A stretch of DNA of 64,000 nucleotides from positions 62,001-126,000 of the forward strand of contig JAXDDX010000331.1 in the NCBI GenBank assembly GCA_034670405.1, written 5' to 3'. A program made the translations under genes and the position numbers. The stretch is from Hoplostethus atlanticus. Taxonomy: Eukaryota; Chordata; Actinopteri; Trachichthyiformes; Trachichthyidae. This document shows positions 61,289 to 64,000 of the stretch, piece by piece; within the stretch, counting starts at the first letter, position 1; every line of letters begins with the position of its first letter. The notes under the pieces were generated by a model. That model had not been told where the DNA came from. It did not search any database and saw nothing but the letters and a program-made list of their open reading frames with translations.

Positions 61289-62280
61289 TTACTTGGAGAG
61301 GTAAGACAGGCCATCTATCAGTAGAGAGCTGAGGAGAGACAGGGCCCAATATACACTGCTTTAAATAGAGGAAAAAAGGCAATCAGAGACAAAGTATACG
61401 TTATTGTTTCTAGATGCTAGAAGCTTTACATTCAATATGATGTTGAGTCATAATTAGAAAAATAATAATTTTCAGTTTTCTCTATTAAAAAAACAGCTAC
61501 AGCTCAGTAGTCGGTCTACAGCTCAGTAGTCGATCTACAGCTCAGTAGTCGATCTACAGCTCAGGAGTTGATCTACAGCTCAGGAGTCTGGTCTACAGCT
61601 CAGTAGTCTGGTCTACAGCTCCTACTCTGGTCTACAGCTCCTGGTCTGGTCTACAGCTCAGTAGTCTGGTCTACAGCTCCTGGTCTTGTCTACAGCGCAG
61701 TAGTCGGTCTACAGCTCAGTAGTCCGGTCTACAGCTCAGTAGTCGGTCTACAGCTCAGGAGTCGATCTACAGCTCAGGAGTCTGGTCTACAGCTCAGTGG
61801 TCCGGTCTACAGTTCCTACTCTGGTCTACAGCTCAGTAGTCTGGTCTACAGCTCCTGGTCTGGTCTACAGCGCAGTAGTTGATCTACAGCTCAGTAGTCC
61901 GGTCTACAGCTCAGTAGTCGATCTACAGCTCAGTAGTCCGGTCTACAGCTCCTAGTCTGGTCAACAGTGCAGTAGTCCAGTCTACAGCTCAGTGGTCTGG
62001 TCTACAGTGCAGTAGTCCAGTCTACAGCTCAGTGGTCTGGTCTACAGCTGTCTCTACCTGTAACTGTCTCTCTCTCTATCTGTCTGTCTACCTGGACTTA
62101 TATGTGTCTATAATTGGACCTGTCTCTCTACCTGTATTGGTGGGCGGAGCCGTCTATCCAAGTTGAGGAGAGGTTGTAGCAATGCCACTTTGTATAGATG
62201 GGCGGGGATAACAATAGGCCACGCCTCCTTGTCACACTGGGTGGGAAACACTGGAGCAGACCACTCATAAAAAACTCTAC
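44848..62280 (-). CDS. tcerg1l: Transcription elongation regulator 1-like, last ten exons (partial)
   Basis: Exons in transcript order: 62280-62132, 61190-61118, 56188-56106, about 54286-54168, 53155-53004, 50005-49918, 46737-46635, 46491-46402, 45341-45223, 45004-44848. Phases agree at every junction and give 376 residues ending [15 protein letters not shown]. The 53155 exon encodes a WW domain ([22 protein letters not shown]) and [11 protein letters not shown]. The next encodes an acidic linker (EDDEDDED). The following exons encode two FF repeats: [20 protein letters not shown], then [16 protein letters not shown]. The family is nuclear and links CTD-phosphorylated Pol II to splicing and elongation. 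Ending after the second FF repeat separates TCERG1L from full TCERG1, which has six. The first three exons (RVFYEWSAP onward) are assigned mainly by phase, splice sites and position; the acceptor at 54286 is uncertain. N-terminal exons lie to the right. Confidence 0.88.
45007..45044 (-). repeat. (GA)n microsatellite forming the tcerg1l last-exon acceptor tract
   Basis: On the - strand it is a (CT)n run ending CTCCAG, immediately before the exon at 45004, so the polypyrimidine tract is a microsatellite. Confidence 0.9.
45594..46316 (-). mobile_element. Tc1-like transposon, truncated, in a tcerg1l intron
   Basis: Close relative of the copy at 36591. The - strand frame has [40 protein letters not shown] and [16 protein letters not shown]. 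Only the 5' terminal repeat remains (ACATTAAAACCACTGACTGG, reverse, near 46310). The catalytic C-terminal half below 45594 is missing. Confidence 0.87.
46741..46768 (-). repeat. (GA)n microsatellite at a tcerg1l acceptor
   Basis: Read on the - strand it is (CT)n leading to CTCCAG before the exon at 46737. Confidence 0.88.
47035..48417 (+). mobile_element. Gypsy retrotransposon relic: protease, integrase finger, RNase H, 3' LTR
   Basis: 47038-47110 reads [19 protein letters not shown] (aspartic protease; the expected D-S/T-G is DSR). 47505-47690 reads [25 protein letters not shown] and [17 protein letters not shown] (integrase zinc-binding region). 47793-47945 reads [20 protein letters not shown] and [16 protein letters not shown] (RNase H end). 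A purine tract (GGGGAGGGGGAAA) precedes the 3' LTR 47994-48417 (TGTGATATCACG...CGTCACA). Integrase lies upstream of RNase H; RT is deleted. No 5' LTR was found. Confidence 0.75.
49340..49818 (+). repeat. 43-bp minisatellite, about 11 copies, tcerg1l intron
   Basis: The unit is AAAGAGCTGGTGTTTCTTGG plus TGAGTTTAAACTAATAATGATTT. Units differ at only a few sites, so the array is young. Confidence 0.93.
50055..50210 (+). repeat. CT-rich repeat with CCTGTCTGTCTACAACCCTG
   Basis: About five copies of a 30-bp CT-rich unit next to the tcerg1l exon at 50005; on the transcribed strand it is purine-rich and upstream of the acceptor. Confidence 0.8.
50447..51932 (-). mobile_element. Rex3 (RTE-clade) retrotransposon, 5'-truncated, long intact frame
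   Basis: A continuous 477-residue - strand frame (51921-50488) contains RT blocks: [66 protein letters not shown] and the catalytic [11 protein letters not shown]. The C-terminus is typical of RTE ([30 protein letters not shown]). The 3' end is (CCAT)n on +, as in Rex3. Identical 12-bp flanks CATAACATATAC at 50435-50446 and 51933-51944 are the target duplication. Absence of lesions indicates a recent insertion. Confidence 0.93.
52082..52590 (-). repeat. 52-bp minisatellite, about 10 copies, tcerg1l intron
   Basis: The + unit is CTCACCAGGAACTTGAAGGG, TTCCTCTAGTGACGTATGGT, CGATGAATGAAA. On the tcerg1l strand every unit carries TTCCTG/GTGAGTTT, a near-consensus splice donor. Confidence 0.92.
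52690..52990 (-). repeat. (GACA)n/(GATA)n microsatellite just below the WW-domain exon
   Basis: Compound tetranucleotide repeat in the intron following the exon that ends at 53004. The long Ser-Val-Leu-rich open frames across it are artefacts. Confidence 0.9.
53258..53695 (+). repeat. 23-bp minisatellite, about 19 copies
   Basis: The unit is TGATCCATACTATACCTACA plus TAT, with CCTACAC, AATTACA and CCAACAT variants alternating. It is preceded by (CA)n at 53160-53208, which abuts the WW-exon acceptor on the - strand. Confidence 0.9.
53765..54320 (+). repeat. Cluster of (CA)n/(GT)n microsatellites around a tcerg1l exon
   Basis: CA runs at 53765-53845, 53874-53911, 54027-54063 and 54290-54326, and a GT run at 54128-54149, flank the exon 54286-54168. 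The (TG)n on the - strand leads to the proposed acceptor at 54287. Confidence 0.88.
54645..54790 (+). mobile_element. tRNA-derived SINE with conserved central segment
   Basis: GGTCAGGATGCTGTGGTGTT is a decayed A-box, GCGCTGATTCAATCCTC a B-box, and AAGTGTCCTTGAGCAAGGTACTGAACCC the conserved block of fish V/Deu-type SINEs. Confidence 0.7.
54815..55165 (+). repeat. 37-bp minisatellite, about 9 copies
   Basis: The unit is ACCTCAACCTATCAGTTACA plus TCTACATGAGGTCCTGG; follows the SINE directly. Confidence 0.9.
55370..55775 (-). mobile_element. L2-clade LINE fragment
   Basis: The - strand reads [10 protein letters not shown] near 55770, then [20 protein letters not shown] and SKTEVMV, the RT segment after YADD. 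It continues to the region matching the intact LINE at 28450-28500 (GGCAGCCAATGTAACGGGGC). Confidence 0.75.
56200..56236 (-). repeat. (GA)n microsatellite near a tcerg1l acceptor
   Basis: On the - strand the CT tract continues into CTCTCTCTCAG before the exon at 56188. Confidence 0.8.
56260..58330. other. tcerg1l intron segment without recognised elements
   Basis: Several short open frames exist (for example 57193-57456 +, 57682-58041 -, 57775-58077 +). None shows a motif I can name; [14 protein letters not shown] text near 57720-57760 hints at an old DNA transposon. No exon matching tcerg1l was found here. Confidence 0.35.
58345..58605 (+). repeat. 15-bp minisatellite, about 17 copies
   Basis: The unit is GGTTACCGTACAGCT, alternating with GGTTAACATACGGCT. 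Because 15 is a multiple of three, both strands show open frames made of five-residue repeats (VTVQL on +). They lack start context and homology. Confidence 0.92.
59100..59460 (+). repeat. (GACA)/(GAGA)-rich low-complexity region
   Basis: Two GA-rich stretches (59130-59170 and 59325-59455) separated by CT-rich sequence with partial dyad symmetry; a (CA)n run follows at 59534-59575. Confidence 0.75.
59600..60766 (+). mobile_element. L2-clade LINE, 5'-truncated and decayed
   Basis: + strand text [36 protein letters not shown] and [15 protein letters not shown] (YADD changed to YAND) continues to [32 protein letters not shown] and the tail TGATTAAGGGCTGTACAAAT followed by AAACTTTATTTGAC. Frameshifts separate the segments. 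Homologous to the LINE at 27483-30455. Confidence 0.88.
60766..61030 (+). repeat. 49-bp minisatellite, about 5 copies
   Basis: The unit is CTAGAAACCAGTTGAATAAC plus ATGCTGGTCTGTACCACAATAGAAACTGT; it begins at the LINE 3' end. Confidence 0.9.
61495..62052 (+). repeat. 17-18-bp minisatellite, about 30 copies
   Basis: GTCTACAGCTCAGTAGTC with many variants (CTCCTGGTCTG, CAGGAGTCG), between the tcerg1l exons at 61190 and 62132. Confidence 0.92.
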
Positions 62281-62394
62281 CTACAAAACAGATGGACAGG
62301 AACACAGACAGGGAGACAGACAGGTGTTGTGGGTTGTGTTGTCTGAAAGTCACAGGTTTGATTCCCAGTGCATTCAGTCTGCAAGTATCTGACT

Positions 62395-62560
62395 GGTCAC
62401 TGGTCCGTACTACAGTACTTTAATACATACTGGTCAGTATTACAGTATTTTAATACATACTTGTCAGTAGTACAGCACTTTAATACAACCTGGTCAGTAC
62501 TACAGTACTTAATACATACTGGTCAGTGCTACAACACTTTAATACACTCTGCTCAGGTCC
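62395..62560 (+). repeat. About 33-bp repeat, five copies
   Basis: TACTGGTCAGTATTACAGTA plus TTTTAATACA, varying in length. Confidence 0.82.
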
Positions 62561-62659
62561 ATTTAAAGTAAGAAAAGTAAAGTAGAAGAAAATAAAATAA
62601 CACTATATGTCATGGATGGAAAAGAGATGTGAGGAATTATGTGAGTCTGGTACAAACCA

Positions 62660-63065
62660 TATGCACCTGGAAACACCTGGAAACAGCTGAAGCATCTTGA
62701 AACACATTGAAACAGCTGGTGCACCTGGAAACACCTTGAAACAGCTGAAGCACCTGGAAACACCTTGAAACAGCTGAAGCACCTTGAAACACCTTGAAAC
62801 AGCTGGTGCACCTGGAAACACCTTGAAACAGCTGAAGCACCTGGAAACACCTTGAAACAGTTGAAGCACCTGGAAACACCTTGAAACAGCTGGTGCACCT
62901 GGAAACACCTTGAAACAGCTGAAGCACCTTGAAACACCTTGAAACAGCTGGTGCACCTGGAAACACCTTGAAACAGCTGGTGCACCTTGAAACACCTTGA
63001 AACAGCTGAAGCACCTTGAAACACCTTGAAACAGCTGGGGGAGCTGGGGCACCTGGAAACACCTC
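62660..63065 (-). repeat. 29-bp minisatellite, about 13 copies
   Basis: The + unit is CACCTGGAAACACCTTGAAA plus CAGCTGAAG (or CAGCTGGTG). Since 29 is not a multiple of three and lacks stops on the - strand, three overlapping open frames (149-182 residues; VSRCF, KVFPGA repeats) arise. Treated as composition artefacts. Confidence 0.93.
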
Positions 63066-63249
63066 CAGGTTTGATTGATTGATTACATTTAAATTTAAAA
63101 TGTAATCCAATTTATAAAAACTACAAAATGCAGAAAGAGTCAAGGGGTTGAATATAAAACTACCCAGATACAATTTATTTTTCAACAGGGATCCACAGTG
63201 TTGCCAAATACAACAAGAAGCTCAAAGTACCACAAACTATGTGGTATAC

Positions 63250-63350
63250 TTGTGGTTCTTTGTGGTTCTTTGTGGTACTTTGTGGTTCTTTGTGGTACTT
63301 TGTGGTACTTTGTTGTACTTTGTGGTACTTTGTGGTTCTTTGTGGCATTT
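63250..63350 (+). repeat. TTTGTGGTAC/TTTGTGGTTC tandem repeat
   Basis: About ten copies of a 10-11 bp unit. Confidence 0.88.
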
Positions 63351-63387
63351 GTAGACCTGGAGACTGGTCAGGGTTAGTGCTTATTAC

Positions 63388-63640
63388 AGTACATTACATT
63401 ATATTACATTAATTTATCAGACGCTTTTATCCAAAGCGACTTACAATAAGTGCATTCAACATAGGTAGAGAACTACTAGTCACCAGAAATCAGAAGTGCA
63501 TTTCCTTCCTAAACATCATCTAAGAGCAGAACCAGTGCTGAGGTAGAAGATCAATAAGTTAGATATCTACTGTTATTAAACAAATGAGACAAATAAGTGA
63601 AGCAAATGATCACGGGCTAACAGGAAGGGTCAGGGTAGTA
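63388..63640 (-). mobile_element. L2-clade LINE tail fragment
   Basis: ATTTATCAGACGCTTTTATC, CAAAGCGACTTACAATAAGTGC and CATTTCCTTCCTAAACATC match the tails at 2458 and 38138. Confidence 0.75.
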
Positions 63641-63775
63641 CTGCAATACTAACCAGTGTTTACTACACTACTGCAGTATTGATCAGTGTTTACTACACTA
63701 CTGCAGTATTGATCAGTGTTTACTACAGTACTGCAGTATGGACCAGTGTTTACTACACTGCTGCAGTATTGATCA
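63640..63775 (+). repeat. 30-bp tandem repeat, about 4.5 copies
   Basis: The unit is CAGTATTGATCAGTGTTTAC plus TACACTACTG. Confidence 0.85.
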
Positions 63776-63804
63776 GTGTGTGGCAGACTCTCCCTGGATC
63801 CAGG

Positions 63805-64000
63805 AGAGAGTTGAGTCTGACAGGGTGATTGAGTCTGACAGAGTGATTGAGTCTGACAGAGTGATTGAGTCTGACAGGCGATCGAGGGGATCGGGAGTCA
63901 GATTATGCAGGAGAGAGAGCCAATGAGACCAACAGCAGCGACCGATGGAGGTCCGTGGAGGGTGCAGCCGGGGACAGCCTGGAAGAGCTGCCCAGTCGGG
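63805..64000. other. 21-bp repeat and unassigned GC-richer window edge
   Basis: 63808-63880 repeats GAGTCTGACAGAGTGATT four times (IESDRV in frame). The last 100 bp is GC-rich with no - strand stop in one frame to the window edge. It could be the start of an upstream tcerg1l exon, but no family motif was recognised. Confidence 0.3.

Noticed and set aside
62563-63185. Three overlapping - strand open frames rich in Cys and Phe
   Set aside because: Artefact of the 29-bp array.

Overview
The window is vertebrate nuclear DNA, almost certainly from a teleost fish. It has short coding exons with GT-AG introns, dense (CA)n, (GA)n and (GACA)n microsatellites, long minisatellites, and a teleost-type set of transposons: L2-clade LINEs, Rex3, Tc1-like, Harbinger-like, hAT, Gypsy with INT ahead of RT, and ISL2EU-like elements. 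No bacterial or viral gene organisation is present.

Three host genes are recognisable. (1) The 3' end of jakmip3 (+ strand, 138-4129, partial) supplies the last coiled-coil exons and the hydrophobic C-terminal tail. (2) A complete dpysl4 (CRMP3) gene on the + strand has a long-isoform first exon at 12344-12658, a short-isoform first exon at 13444-13482, and 14 further coding exons ending at 31425. The short form is exactly 572 codons, the family's usual length. A long 3'UTR probably reaches an AATAAA at 36535. (3) The 3' part of tcerg1l lies on the - strand (ten exons, 62280 down to 44848, partial); it encodes a WW domain and two FF repeats. JAKMIP3-DPYSL4 and TCERG1L are neighbours on human 10q26.3 from my knowledge of that region. 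Here dpysl4 and tcerg1l are tail to tail.

Layout: 1-4.1 kb jakmip3 end, with a nested repeat at 1.8-3.5 kb. 4.2-7.5 kb minisatellites, then a Harbinger-like element carrying three later insertions. 7.5-12.3 kb intergenic. 12.3-36.6 kb dpysl4, whose introns hold Tc1, Gypsy and L2 relics and VNTRs. 36.6-44.8 kb intergenic transposon graveyard: Tc1, an L2 tail, the convergent YqaJ/DDE remains of an ISL2EU-like element, hAT and a fold-back element. 44.8-62.3 kb tcerg1l, with introns packed with minisatellites, Rex3, Tc1, a Gypsy relic and L2. 62.3-64 kb more VNTRs and an unassigned GC-richer edge.

The most notable points are: tandem arrays that copy dpysl4 splice boundaries (acceptor of the exon at 20624, donor of the exon at 27160); a Tc1 terminus ending 13 bp before a dpysl4 exon; two complementary fragments that together outline a two-gene THAP/DDE plus YqaJ-nuclease transposon; Gypsy relics with integrase upstream of RT/RNase H; and three insertions nested in one Harbinger-like element, two of them with clean target-site duplications. 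All assignments come from reading the sequence and remembered family features; no database search was run.
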